Positions 12,621 through 26,875 of a stretch of 64,000 nt of DNA are shown here, one piece after another. This DNA comes from Baylisascaris procyonis (taxonomy: Eukaryota; Nematoda; Chromadorea; Rhabditida; Ascarididae). The position numbers and the translations under genes were made by a program. Below the pieces are notes generated by a model. The model searched no databases. It saw only the letters and a program-made list of their open reading frames with translations, and was not told where the DNA came from. The stretch covers positions 4,938,501 to 5,002,500 of the forward strand of contig JAZARR010000221.1 in NCBI GenBank assembly GCA_037389465.1. The letters run 5' to 3'. How positions within the stretch are numbered: the stretch's first letter is position 1; each line of letters opens with the position of its first letter.

Positions 12621-14760
12621 CCGTGTGTCCGTGTCTGTGTCCGCTTGTCTATGTGTCTGTGCCCGCCTGTCTGTGTGTGTCTGTGTGTATGTGTGTGCCC
12701 GTTTGCGTGTGTGTCTGTGTGTGTGTCTCTGTATGTGCCTGTGTATGTGTGTGCCCGTGTGTCTGTGTGTGTGTCCGTGTGTCCGTGTGTCTGTGTGTCT
12801 GTGTGTGTCTGTGTCTGTGCGTGTCTCTGTATATGTCTGAGTCTATGTGTGTGTCCGTGTGCGTCCGTGTCTCTGTGTCTGTGTCCGCCTGTCTGTCTGT
12901 GTGTCTGTGTGTATGTGTGTGTCTGTGTGTGTGTTTCCATGTCCGTGTGTGTGCATGTCTGTGTGCGTGCGTGTGTCTTTGTATGCCTGTGTATGTGTGT
13001 GCCCGTGTGTCCATGTCTCTGTCCGCGTGCGTGTGTGTGTCCGGGTGTCTGTGTGTGTGTCGGTGTTCGTGTGTGTGCCTGTGTCTCTTCATGTGTCCGT
13101 GTGTGTGTCTGTGTCGGCCTGTCTGTGTGTGTGTCTGTGTCCGTGTGTTTCTGTCCGCGCGTCTGTGTGTCTGTGTCCGCGTGCGTGTGTGTTTGCGTCT
13201 CTTCATCTGTCTGTGTGTATGTGTGCGCCCGTTTGTCCGTGTCTGTGTGTCTGTGTCCGCCTGTCTGTGTGTCTGTGTCCGCCTGTCTGTGTGTCTGTGT
13301 GTGTGTCTGTGTGTATGTGTGTCTCTATGTGTGTATGTTCCCGTGTCCGTGTGTCTGCATGTCTGCGTGCGTGCGTGTGTCTCTGTATGTGTCTGTGTGC
13401 GCGCGTGTCTTTGTGGGTCCGTGTGTATGTCTGTCCGTGTGTGTGTGTCTGTCTGTGTGTATCCGTGTGTGTGTCTGTGTGTATCTGTGTGCGCGCGTGT
13501 CTCTGTATGTGTCTGTGTGCATGTGTATACCGGTGTGTCCGTGTCTGTGTGTACGTGTCCGTGCGTGTCTGTCTGTGTGTGTTGTGTGTATGCCCGTGTC
13601 TCTCTCCGCGTCTCTGTGCGTGTGTCTGTGTCCGTGTGTGTGCGTGTCTGTGTGTGTCTGTCTGTGTCCGTGTGTGTCCGTTTGTGTCTGTGTCCGTGTG
13701 TGCGTGTGTCTGTGTGTTGTGTGTGTGTGCGTCTCCGTGTGTGTGTCTGGGTCTCTTTGTGTCTGCGTCTGTGTGTGCCCGTGTGTGCGTGTCTGTGTCC
13801 GTGTGTCTGTGCGTCTGTCTGTGTGCGTGCGTGTGTCTTTGTATGTGTCTGTGCGTATGTGTGTGCCCGTGTGTCTGTGTGTGTCCGTGTATGTGTGTGC
13901 GTGTGTCTCTTTATGTCTCTGTGTATGTGTGTGACCGTGCGTCCGCGTGTCCGTGTGTCTGTGTCCGTGTGTGTGCCCGTGTCTGTCTGTGTGTGTTTGT
14001 TTGCGTGCTTGTCTCTGGGTCTGTTTATGTGTGTGCCCGTGTGTCCGTGTGTGTCCCCTTGTCTATGTGTGTGTATGTGTCCGTGTGTGTTCGTGTGTGT
14101 CCCTGTATGTCTGTGTGTATGTGCCCGTGTCCGTGTCCCTGTCCGCCTGTCTGTGTGTGCGTCTGTGTGCGTGTGCGTGTGTGTGTGTCTGTGTCTCTTC
14201 ATGTGTCCGTGTGCATGTGTGCCCGTGTGTCTGTGTCCCCTTGTCTGTGTGTGTCTGTGTGTGTGTCTGTGTGCGTGCGTCTCTGGGTCTGTATGTGTGT
14301 GCCCGTGTGTCCGTGTGTGTGTATGTCTGTGGGTCTGTGTCTGTGTGCTTGTCTGTCTGTGTCTGTGTGTCTGTGTGTGTCCGTGTCTATGTGTGTGTCT
14401 GTGCCCGTGTGTGTGCGTCTGTGTGTTGTGTGTGTGTCCGTGTATCTGTCCGCCTGTCTGTGTGTGTCCTTGTCCGCCTGTCTGTGTCTCTGTATGTGTC
14501 CGTGTATCCGTGTCCGTACGCTCGTGTCTGTGTCAGTGTGTGTCTATCTGTGTCTGTCTGTGTGTGTCTGTGTCTGTCTGTGTGCGTGCGTGTATCTCTG
14601 CATGTCTCTGTGTGTGTTTGTCTGTGCGCGTGCGTGTGTCTCTGTACATGTCTGGGTCTATGTGTGTGCCCGTGTTTCCATGTCTGTGTCCGTGTGTCCG
14701 CGTGTTTCTGTGTGTGTGTCTCTGTCTGTGTGTGTTTGTCTGTGTGTCTGCATGTCTGTG
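12621..14760 (-). repeat. Inverted segment inside the satellite array
   Basis: At 12620/12621 the array switches from CACAGA words to TGTGTC/TGTCCG words, and at 14760/14761 it switches back. The 2.14-kb middle block is therefore in the opposite orientation. Each junction abuts the same word: GCAGACATGCAGACA at 12605-12619, and its complement GTCTGCATGTCTGT just before 14760. Confidence 0.9.
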
Positions 14761-16499
14761 GGCACACACACACACAGACACATACAGGGACGCACACGGA
14801 CACACACAGACAGACACACACACTGACACAGACACGGATACACGGACACATACAGAGACGCAAGCACAGACAGACACAGACTCACACACACACACGGACA
14901 CAGATACACAGACACGCGGACGCACGGTCACACACATACACAGAGACACATAAAGATACACACGCACACACAGACACGGACACAACAGACACACACGGAC
15001 ACACGTGCACACACATACACACAGACACATAGAGACACACGCGCGCACACAGACATGCAGACACACGGACACGGAAACATACACACACAGAGACACACAC
15101 ACACAGACACAGACACACAGACACATATAGACAGACAAACACACAGACACAGACACACACACAGACAGGCGGACACAGACACACACAGACACGCGGACAG
15201 AGACACGGACACACACAACACACAGACACAGTCACAGACAGACAAACACAGACACAGACCCACAGACATACACACACACGGACACGCGGGCACCCACACA
15301 CACAGACACATCCAGAGACACGCACGCACACAGACATGCAGACACACTCACACATACACAGACACAGAAGGACACACACACAGACAGGCGGACACACACA
15401 GACAAGCGGACACAGACACGGACACAGATACACACACAGACAGACACAAGCACACCGACAGACATACATACAGACACACAAAGACACGCGCGCACACAGA
15501 CACACGGGAACACACAGAGACATACAGAGACACACGCACGCACGCAGACATGCAGACACACGGACACGGAAACATACACGCACACACAGAGACATACACA
15601 TACACACAGACACACACAGACAGGCGGACAGAGACACACAGACACGGACACACGGGCACACATATACACACAGGCACATACAGGGACACACACGCACACG
15701 GACACATACACACACATAGACAAGCGGACAGAGACACGGACACACGGACACACACACAGACACATACAGAGACACACAGACATAGACACACACGGACGCA
15801 CACAGACACACAGACAGACACACATACTGACACAGACATGCGCACACAGACACGGATACACGGACACATACAGACACACACAAACACAGACACACACTCA
15901 CGCGGACATGCAGACACACGGACACGGAAACATACACACACACATACACACAGTCACACACAGACACAGGCACACACGGACACAAACACACACAGACACA
16001 CACACGGAAGCAGACACACACAGACACATACACACAGATACACACACGGACACACACACAGACACGCGGACAGACACGGACACACCGGCACACACATACA
16101 CACAGACAAATACAGAGACACACGCACGCACATGGACAGACGCACAGACACACGGACACAGACACATACAGACACGGACACACACAGACACACGGGCGCA
16201 CTGACACAGACACGCACACACGGGCACACACAGACGCAGACACATGAAGAGACGCAGACACACACACACGGACACGGACACACACACAACCCACAGACAC
16301 ACACGCGGACACATACACAAACGGACACACACAGACACGCACACACGGACACAGACACGCGCACGGGAATACACACAACACAGACAGACACGCACGGACA
16401 CGTACACACACAGACACGCGGACACAGAGACGGACACACGGGCACACACATACACACAGGCATACAGAGACACACGCACGCACACAGACATGCAGACAG

Positions 16500-19203
16500 A
16501 TACGCACAGAGACACAGACGAACAGATATACACTCGCCGAGGCGCACACATAGGCACATACACACAGACAATCACACACAGGCGCACGTGGACAGGGAGG
16601 CCGACACGGGGATACACACACACGCACATAGAGCACCACACACAGACGCAAGTGCAGACAGAGGCACATAGACGTGCACACACAGATGCACATACACAGG
16701 CACGGCACATAGAAGCGCACAGAGACATACGCACAGAGGCGCAGACGCTAGCGTACAGGAGCACACGGGCAGGGAAACAGACAAAGACGCATACACACAT
16801 ACACGCACATAAAGCCACGGACACGTACAAACACGAACACGCAGATACCCACGCACAGACACATAGGCAGGCAAGCAGATACGGGCACACACAAGCACGC
16901 AGAAAGACACACAGACGCACTCAGACATAGAGACATACACTCACCGATGCACACATAGAAACGGACATACATAGGCACACACACAGACGCACACAGAGAG
17001 AAGTAAACGCAGACACAGAGACACACACCACACACAAACACACGAGAAGATACACAGAGAAAGGCGCACACACACTGACACACGCATAGAGGCAGACAGA
17101 CACGCTCTCAGACACACAGGGACGGGCAGACACACGCGCAGGCACACACCCACACACACACACGCGGAGTACAGACACACATACACGGAAACAGACATCA
17201 CAGACATACGGACACACACAGCCACATACACACGGATCACACACAGGCGCATGCACACTGATACGTACGCACGCAGACATACACATAGAAGCAAACACAC
17301 GCGCAGGCACGCGCATGGACACACACAGACAAACATACAAACGAGCACACACAGACACACAAGCAGACACGCAGACACGCACACCGGCGCACGCAGGCAC
17401 GTACAAACGCGATCACACACATAGACACACACAGACAGACACATGCACACGCGCACGCACACATGAAACAGAAACACAAAGCCACACACGGACACACGGA
17501 CAAATAAGCGCACGGACACATACAGACATGCACGCAGAAACATACACACATAGACACACAGGCACACACCACACACACAGACACTCACGCAGGCGCACAC
17601 ACACGCACGGACATGGACGCACGCAGACAAACACGCATACACACAGACACACAGAGGAACACAGACGCACAGACACACGCACATGCACACAGAGAAACAG
17701 GCACACGCGCAGAAACGCAAACACATACGTACGCAGAACACGCACATACATACACGCTTAGACAGATACAGACACAGATACACACATGCACACATTACCA
17801 GGCATACAAACACAGATACGTAGATAGACACAGACGCACACGGACATGCAGACACACGTAAGCACTCATGCAGACATTTATGTACAAATACGGACACACA
17901 CAGATGCACGCACCACACACAAACACACAGACATACACATAGGCACGAACACAGACACACACAAACACACGGACACGCACACGCGGACACGCACGCGCAT
18001 ACAGACAGACAAAACAAGCACATTCAGACACACACATGCACATCGAGACAAACACACAGACGCACATTCACAGAAACACACACACATAAAACGCCACACA
18101 CAGAGACAAACCCAGCCGCACACACACACGCACACGCACGTAACACAGACACAGACACGGACACACACAGACATAGGCGTACACACAAATACGCAGACAC
18201 GTTCGAATATGGACGCACACACAGAGACACACACACTGATGCAGGCGCAGACGCACAGACAGACAAAGGTATCACGCAAACAGGGACAAGAGATACAGAC
18301 ACACCGAGAAAGACAAACACGTTCACACGGAGATTCACACAGATACACAGATAGACACACTGACAAAGAGACACAAACTCAAACACGCACAGAGACAGAC
18401 ACAAACAGACATAAACAGACATACAGGCACAAAAACACACTGACGCAGATGCAGACAGAGAGGCACAGACACACGCAGGCGGGCATACGCGCAGCCACAC
18501 ACACAGATAGCCTCACGGAGACGCAGAAAGGGGAACACGGAGAGACAGACACAGGCGGACAAAGACGCACACAGACATGGATACACAGGCACAAACCGAC
18601 ATAGACACGGGCGCACACAGGCGCACGGACAGACAGACACAGACAGCAGCACAGACACACAGACCGAAACAAACACGAACATATACCCAGATACTGACAC
18701 ATACAAAGGGAGACACACAGGCGGATACACAAACATACACAGACACACAGACGCACACAAAGATACACAAGAGGCACACGCACACGCACACCCAGAGACA
18801 CGCAGTCACACACAGCCACGCGCACACAGACATGCGCACGGACACACACACACACAGACACAAAGGCTCACGCACAGGCACACACAGAGACACACACGCA
18901 GACACTCGGACAGACAGATACGCAGGCACACATAGATACAGACACACAGAAACACACAGAGAGGCGCACGCATAGACACACAAAGAGACAGACACACACG
19001 CAGAGACGCACACAGACACTAACACACGCAGACACAGAAACACACGGACACAAACACACAGGCGCGCACAGACACACACGCACAGACGCAGAGACACACA
19101 CAGACAAACGCGCAAACACAAAGACAGAAACACCAACATGCAGACGCAAGCAAACACAGACGGGAATGCGGATACACAGGCACCCACGCACACACCACAC
19201 ACA
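16500..19203. repeat. Diverged right-hand part of the satellite array
   Basis: From roughly 16.5 kb the repeat words become irregular: T is more frequent (ATAGACAC, TACGCAC), GCGCAC and AGGCGCAC words appear, and the long shared words of the left part disappear. The same A/C-rich composition continues to the sharp edge at about 19203. This looks like older, decayed satellite beside a more homogenised core. Confidence 0.7.
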
Positions 19204-20300
19204 GAGCCCTACCTAGTCGACCGATCTAGAATTCTAGCACCCTGTCTTAGTCAAGAAATCCCGCACCCGCCGCTGCTCCATTCCGTGCCAGACGAAATAA
19301 TCTATCCTGCCTAGTGGACGATAGACTTCACATTCTATTTCTCCCCCATGTCTTCCGTTGTTCTCAGACACGCCAATGCAAATTTTAGTCCGATGGCGCC
19401 TTTAGCCACCATAAGCTTTTCTTCTAGATGCGCTTGAGATCAGACTATCTGAGCAAATGAAGAATGTCTGCTTAGAACTGCTTATTCACGACTTCACAAA
19501 CAATGATTTACAACGAGCGACGTCAGAAATAAAAGCAGAAATGGAAAATTTTGCAACCGGTAAGAATATGCGAACATTCAGCGAGTTTTCATATGCAATT
19601 TAAAGAACACAGGAAAATACGCAGGAAATTCAGAGAGAAATCTAGCTTCTACAGTACCCGCAGGCGTTCACAAGTTGAAGCTTAACTTAGTTAATATACA
19701 CGCTTGGAAAGAATGAAGATGCACACACGCTTATCACATCGGTGCAAACCGCTGAAACGAAGTTTTTGCAGGGTTTGCACCGACAGCAGTCACAAACCAG
19801 ACCGAGGTTACGACAATGGAAAATACACAGCCACTCAAAGTTAAACAAAAAAAACAAAACAAAAACGCTCATATACAGACACTACAGCATACCCAAATAA
19901 ACAAATTACCTCACTAGTTTTTTTCGTTTACAGCCATCATTCTCCATTACCAGTTGTGTCTATACTTTCTATACCACATATCCTTCACCACTGTTTGTGA
20001 TATTCGTTACTGAAAAAAGACCCTCAGCCTTCCCAGTCGTGGTTAGTTCTTTTTAAAAAGAAGACCGCGTCAAAACTGGCAGATGAAGAACTGCCTTTCC
20101 CCCTTCTCCCCCTTTCTACACTCACCAAACTGTTCCGCAGTTGGCGGAGCTGGGGCGCTGGAAACAACGGTTCATAATGACACAACCTTTAAAAAAGTAA
20201 TGATAGAACTCATCCAACAAAACAAACCGGAAGACGCTCAAATAGCGACGTCTTGCTGAACAGCGACTATACGTAGTGAGTATCGACCGGGTCCGGACGA
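19204..20300. other. DMC1 3' flank; no gene seen
   Basis: Ordinary mixed-composition sequence between the satellite and the DMC1 stop codon. No coding region is recognised. It contains a perfect 12-bp inverted repeat (19739-19750 with 19772-19783). Confidence 0.5.
19739..19783. repeat. Perfect 12-bp inverted repeat, 21-nt loop
   Basis: TCGGTGCAAACC (19739-19750) pairs with GGTTTGCACCGA (19772-19783). It lies about 520 bp beyond the DMC1 stop, in the possible 3' UTR or 3' flank, and could form a stable hairpin. Confidence 0.6.
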
Positions 20301-23300
20301 TCACTCCTTAGCATCAGCGACACCTCCTTCGGTAATCGCAAATGTCGCTTCATTTTCCGGCATATCCGGAGAATCATAGATTTTGGCTATTCGAGTCTCT
20401 CCACGACCCTGTAACACCCAGTCTCGTCAACTGTAACACCGTAAACCTTTTTCCATTTATCACGGTAACCTTTTTGGCCTCAGTACAACTGTTCATGTCA
20501 AAACAGATAGATGTGACCACATTCATGTTGCCGTATATGTGATCCACTCGGTCGTAGCATATCAGGCTATTAAGCGTATTCAGTGTTCTATCGAAATAAC
20601 AATGGTTTACGAAATTCAGCGGAACAGACCATACCACACTGCAAATTCTGAATCCTTTCATTGTCAATCAGCGAAATTTTTGCCAGGGGAAAACTAACAA
20701 TTCATTACGCAATACAGGCAGGAAATACGCTTATTTGGCAAGGAATTCAGGGATCGACTCCTCTAGCATTTTCCGTAGTCAACCGCAACGTTCTTAGGAA
20801 ACATCTCCGAAAACCTGTTTCTCTTAAGACAGTGTGAACAAGGACCGAAAGTCTCACCTTTTTTAGCATAATGCGAGTGGTTGAAGCATGGGCAAGGATA
20901 TGGCCGCCGATCGGCTTCTTCGGATCGGCCTGGAACGTCATACCGGCCCCCGGGTCTGCAGTCATCTGATTGGTTATGAACACTGCTACATTGTACTCTT
21001 CTGCGACCTTCTGAAATTGATAAAAGCAGTTCAGCGATTAACCCGCTCGTTATTACTCCATGTCCTCTCTAAAAACATTGGAGCACTTTTAAAATGAAGC
21101 AAATACTGAAATCGCTACCGTTTTTCACTAAATATACAAGGATAACAGCGAAACGAACTTCATTCTAAGCGTCAGTAAGAATGATTCGTTCATCAAGAAG
21201 AAGAAGGAAAAAGCTAGCTAAGTGAAGCAGGACGATTCAAAGAACACGTTCGGCAGGCCACACCTTCCCCTACACCTGATATATGCTGCATATATAATGC
21301 TTAACAGTAGTTGAACAAGCGACATAAGGGAAGAGATATGGAAGCGGAATATGGACCGTACACATCGAATCAAACACAGCTAATCCAGCACCGAAGTTCA
21401 TCACCCTCTGCAAACTTGGGAATGAATGATTTTCCGAACGAAGACATACTTGAAGGCGCGACATCATCTGAGCAAGTTTTTGCTGACGTTCGGCCAGTTC
21501 TCCACGACCCGAATAATCGACGCGGAAAAGTGCCATCACTGAGTCCACGATGAGCAATTTGAATACTCCTAGCTCCTAAAACTTATTCGTCAATATGGCA
21601 GATAACTTAACTTCAAGGAATATGAGCGCGTTTTTCAGCTTATAATAACTTCCGGATCACAATGTTTTAAACAGAAAAGTGTGAAATCTTGAGGCAGATA
21701 GCATAATACGACAAATTTTCATGATGATCAAGATTTGTCAAGAAGGCAACAGAAAGCATGGTGCGATGACAAGCATTGTAAGCATTGTTTGCTCTCCATC
21801 AGTCTTCCTAATCAAGCTGAAGGTTAACAGATCACTTGTGTTTTCCCCTCATCCTTTCACCCTAACTGATAAAACAAATATTACACGTCCCGTTATCAAA
21901 TCAAAGGATATACCTCATGAAACTTGGCAGCAACGTAGTCTAATAATTCCACTTGATGATCAGAAGTGTAGGCGCGCGCATACAACACATTATCTAACAT
22001 CGCTTCCTGATCCATGTTAAAACGATCGCAGATCTGCCGCAGTCTATCCGGCCTGAGAACGATACTTTTTGCAATACTGTACCAAACATTATAGACTATG
22101 CAGATCTAATAATTGGAATTTCTATGGTATCTATCGGCTTATTCTCAGAGCATTTCAGCGACATGAACACAATGAAATTTCACTCCTGGTACACGTATCT
22201 TCCAAAATACTTCTAGACCGCACTCATCCTCATGCCGTGTCCCATCCTGCTTGCTCTGCAAATAGCATAAAAAAGACTAGAAAGAATTTCTGAGAAAAAT
22301 AACGTTTTGCAGAGACAAATACTCTTCTGCTCATAGAATAAAATCACGTCCATTACAGTTCCTATGAATGTAGTTGGAAATTTCCAGCCAAGAATGAAAC
22401 CAAGCTCTCTCAAATAATCATTTTGAAGCCATTTTTCCACTTATCCCAAATCATATCACTTCATTCAACAACGTCGTGCCATGCCCACATATAATCCGGC
22501 ACATACCGAAATGTATTTTCCGTATCGATGAAAATAACTTTGCCGCCTTTGAAAGATGTTGCCGCGTTTGGCATCTGACAGGTCGCTGAAAACGAAGCAT
22601 CGCAATAAAGTTTTCATTCCTTTGGTCAGATGGGATTTAAAATCAGAAATTCTGACAAGAATTCAGAAAGACATACGCATAACATTCCGTTTAGAAAGGC
22701 AACGGTGTTACCAGAATCAGGCACACTTTCGTTTTCTTCTTTTCTGAAAACCCCATATGCCTTAAAGTCTCATTTCCAGAAATCGCAGGCGAGGGTCAAA
22801 CATACATTTCCAAAACTGCCACAATCTTGCACCATTAAAAACCTGTTATATTTACCTAAAACACAATTCAAAAGAGCATACAGCGGAGGGTAAGATTTTT
22901 TCGGTGTACCAGCGACAAAGATTGAATCAACATTCCATGAAAACAACAGGCGGAAAAACTCAAAACGTTATTCCAGCAAGCTCAACTTATGTCCTGAGTA
23001 TCTATGATAAACACAGCCTCTTTTGCTCCAACGAGAACTTAATTAACCTACAACATCAGAAGAACCAAGAGTAGCACTCAAAAGAAGGTAACAGGCGAAA
23101 TAAGGAAAGAACCGCAAAGAGTATGTGAGAGCTGCGTTTTGCCGGTGCGGAATTCGCCGAACACCTCAGTTATCGCTTGACTCTCAATGCCTCCTCCAAG
23201 CAATTTGTCCAACTCGCGACTTCCCGTCGAAATACGGAAACACATCTTGCGACGTTCCACCACCTCCAACGCCGTAATGAAACCATTTTTCTAAACAGAG

Positions 23301-26300
23301 TAATGATTTCCTATAAAAGCTTGTTACACACTCAAAAAGTAAACGCGAAAACAATTAGAACCCCCCTCCCTCATCACTGTTCGTTTATCGTAGAGCAAAT
23401 GGCACTTTACCATTTTACGAAGTTCTTCTATAATACCAGATTTAATAGCAAGTGGCAGCAACCTGTGGTTGAAAGGTTTTAGTGTATCTGACGGGCATAC
23501 ACCTGTCTAAGCTGAAATGAGCGATGTGAAGGTGAACCAGTCAAGAAATTTTACAACAGTACTCGTAGCAGCGGCCTTTCCCAGACGTGTGGTTACAAAA
23601 ATCTGTCACAGGATAATGCGAGTAAATCACTGATGACGTCATCAATTTATCCAAGTTTCACCGACTATCCCAAAAATTTCCAAGTCCCAAAAATTTCATA
23701 AACTCAAAATTCAAAGTGCAACATAAGGGTTCTAGCAATCTTTCAGAGATGAACTGGCAACACCGAATCATACGTCCATAAAATTAGGAAAGAAGTTGTG
23801 ATCTCCGCTTGTAACTTACCAAGACCATGTTAAAACATGAATGTACTTATGCTTTCGCGAAAATCCACAACTGCATTAAGCTAAGAGACGACGTAAGCAA
23901 GTGAAAGGAAACGAAGAAAACGAGTCAAGATGATCACTTAACTATTAAAAAAACTATCCGACTAAACGAAACGATGAAAGATGCACGCTACGAAACCTAT
24001 CACCCATCAGAACTTATATCTCCCCATGGTTTTCTCTGTATAATAATTCTTTGACTAGGTGGAGAAGCATCTCAGAGGAACTGGCACGAAATACGCTTTT
24101 GCATTACCTTTAGTTGCCCGATTTCCCGTTTCATAAGTTAAAAACAAACAACAAGTATACGATACTTTGCCTTCATACTTTAATAACCCAATCGCTCGCA
24201 TAAATCCAGAGAAGATCCGTTTTTTTTTTTCATAATCCGGCCGCTACAAAATGAAAACCGATCAGTGCGAAGTGTGACAGTTTTGTCTCCACCTTTAAAC
24301 GCCTATAACTCCTTTTAAAACAGATAGATCGATGTTAGGTAAAGAAAGAAGCTCGACATATGGTACACCCTTCATCTAATAAATTTCTCATCTCCACCCT
24401 CAGTAGTTTCCTCGTTGGAACTAGGGAACAAACAAATAGGCACAATCATAAACAAGCATACATACGACATTGTAATAGCGCAACAGTGCAAAGCAGATTT
24501 ATACAAGCGAGTGAAAACGTTCAACTCGCATTGGTAAAATTTTCCCTCATAAGATACTGCGGAGAACGCAAAAATTCATCGAAAGTGATAAATTTTTAGA
24601 GAAATCTCTTCGAAATTTCATAGAAGAAAAAATATATTTACGGTGAGTTTGGCAGCAATTTCCTTGATTTTGTCGACTTTAGCCTCTGACAATCCCTTGA
24701 CGTCACATAAGCGCTTTCTAGTGGTCATCATGATGCCTTTGATGGTGCAAATGCCAACTCCTTGTAGCTTCTTTATATCCGCAACGTTCTACAAACAACA
24801 CAAATAGGTAGTTATGCAAAACAAGAAAACACGTATATGAAGCAGTAATTAAGGATATCTTGCTACGACTCTTGTGGAAATAAATCGTTATCAGTGATAG
24901 ACCCTCTCCTCCCCCCGCCCCCAATTTGGTATTACTCCCCATCCACCCATTTCTCCACAGCATGACAATGCAGCAATCAAAAATGTTACCATTCACCTGC
25001 GCAATCTCAACCTAGCTGTTGGAAGCAGATATTATCAACAAATTAACAGATAATAAATTCGGAAAAAAGATCCGCTAAACAATTCACATCGAGCAAACTC
25101 TGCTCAGAAAGTAACCAGTAATTTTGCGAATGATGTATTGAATATTGGTTTATCGGCAAAGAAAAAACCTAATTCTCTCACAGAATCTCGGCAGCCATTA
25201 CTAAAAAAAAGAACAACTAACAATTCCATGACTTTGAAGAAGTTCCACATCCTGATAGAAGCTCAACTGAAAGAAAAAATATTTAAAGTTTGGCAAAAAC
25301 ATACAAATAGCACTACCGGAATTCAGAAACAAAAGGAAAAGTATATCACGGAAATTCATAAGCTACTATGCACTTAACAATTCCGTCAACAAACCACTTC
25401 ATACTATGCCCAATATTGCTTTATTATTATAGATGATCCGAATTTCCCACTAAAAACCCATTTTTTACATATAAAAAGTTGCATCTGCGAAACACTCCAT
25501 GACAAGGTGTTTCAATACGTAAGAATATGAGACCGTGTGCATGCGTTGTGGCATCACTTTGGGTAAAGCTAAAGCTAAATGAATTCTTGTAGGTAAAACC
25601 CACATTAGGGTTCTGATGGATATCATCTATATCATGGCATGATCCCTTCTTCAACTCAACCGGTCGTCTTCAAACCATTTATGGTCATTTAAATGTGTCT
25701 ATGAATACGAACGTATTTCACAACCGGTCAGGTTGCGCACATTATAGTCGATTCAGTCACAAAGTACGCAAAGGAAAACGACTTCTTATTAAAATGATTA
25801 GCATGAACAATCAATTCTGTTCAAATATAAATGCACTGCTGCATGTGCCGTGTTGCTAGTTGGCACTTGTGATTTTTGGGTCTGGCAAAAGGTATTGCAA
25901 AATCGCGCACTGTGTCAGCTCATTGTTTTTTCACCTATCTTTCAGATGAAAAATTCTTTGGTACTTCCATGTGCCTAAATTCTCTCCGAGGTAGGCAAAT
26001 CAACCTTTACATCAGAAGAGGTTATCCCAAGGCGCAAATAATGCCCACCAAGCTGCATACATGCAACTTTAATCATTCGCAGTTGGAAATTACCGAACAA
26101 GTAGATAGACGTACATGTGCGCACCCGTAGACATGACTTTGTTACAAATACAAAAAAACTCTTAGGATACGCTGGAAATCGACTCATCTGAGCTGTCCCA
26201 GAATTTACATATTGTAACACCGGTAATGCTGGTGCTATGGAGCTAGGATAAACTTTTGAATCATCTCGCAGCATTCTGTGCCTTTATAACTTAATCTGAT

Positions 26301-26844
26301 TCGCGTGAAAGTGTTTCACTTTGCATCACTCATTTCTGCAGCCTATTGAGTCTATCGCAACCAAATTATCCTATACCTTTTCCATGTTGCTGGTATCCCA
26401 GGGTTTGCGCTTCCCGTACCTTGCAAATGTAAATATGCGCGTAAAACATACAACAAATTTGCTCATTTCAATGACTATTCACGCAAATCACTTTCCGCAC
26501 CACTCAGTGTTCCCGCAAATAAAGGTTCGCTTTCCCCCTTCTCCCCGAAATCTGGGTAACTGCAATCGCCGTTCGGGTTATTTAAGCTTGCGTAGTTCGT
26601 TTTTTTTTTTTGAGATCGCTACAGTGGAAATTACGCAAATCCGTTAATTCCTGAATCGCTCAGTGTCCTTTAATTCAAACTCTCGCCTCTTATTTACTAA
26701 GGTACATCCCAATTTCTGAATCCTAACTCACAAGGGAAATTAAAAAATTGCTACACCAAATAACCCACTGACCTCATCTTCAAGATCATCGGCAAGAGTA
26801 GTTTCTGCTTCCTCTCCGGGAACGACCTGTTGCAAACTTTGCAT
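20301..26844 (-). CDS. dmc-1: Meiotic recombinase DMC1, complete, 9 exons
   Basis: RecA/RAD51-family ATPase that forms filaments on single-stranded DNA and carries out homologous strand exchange in meiosis. Exons in gene order: 26773-26844, 25222-25251, 24642-24788, 23113-23290, 22507-22585, 21914-22052, 21450-21575, 20858-21010, 20301-20408; all phases join and give 343 residues (human DMC1 has 340). Visible features: N-terminal helix-hairpin-helix ([28 protein letters not shown]), Walker A GEFRTGKT (about 128-135), IFIDTENTF, Walker B LLIVD (about 222-226), and L2 region [20 protein letters not shown]. The C-terminus [18 protein letters not shown] is followed by [30 protein letters not shown] is the DMC1 form, not RAD51. 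Exon 2 (30 nt, [10 protein letters not shown]) was placed by phase, splice sites and conservation. The gene appears intact. An acceptor lies 31 nt before the ATG. Confidence 0.95.
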
Positions 26845-26875
26845 CGCCGAAGCGTAGATAGCAGCTGAACAGATG

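Larger units (their letters stand above)
9395..19203. repeat. Low-complexity satellite array (CACAGA/CACGGA type), about 9.8 kb
   Basis: Almost unbroken sequence of ACACAG, ACACGG and ACACAC words. The + strand is nearly free of T, apart from the 2.1-kb segment where strand composition is reversed. Because stop codons require T (or A on the other strand), several frames stay open for hundreds of codons, encoding only Thr/His/Arg/Asp/Gln or Cys/Val/Ser/Leu strings. These are not genes. The edges are sharp against ordinary AT-rich DNA. Longer words such as CACGGGCACACACATACACA and GCAGACATGCAGACA recur, so a higher-order pattern lies above the hexamers. It could be genuine satellite, a collapsed assembly, or partly artefactual. 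Confidence 0.95.

Noticed and set aside
9325..19202. Many overlapping open frames of 60-780 codons, including 616, 582, 694 and 780 codons
   Set aside because: They are by-products of a satellite in which one strand almost lacks T. All frames on both strands stay open and encode monotonous His/Thr or Cys/Val strings with no domain.
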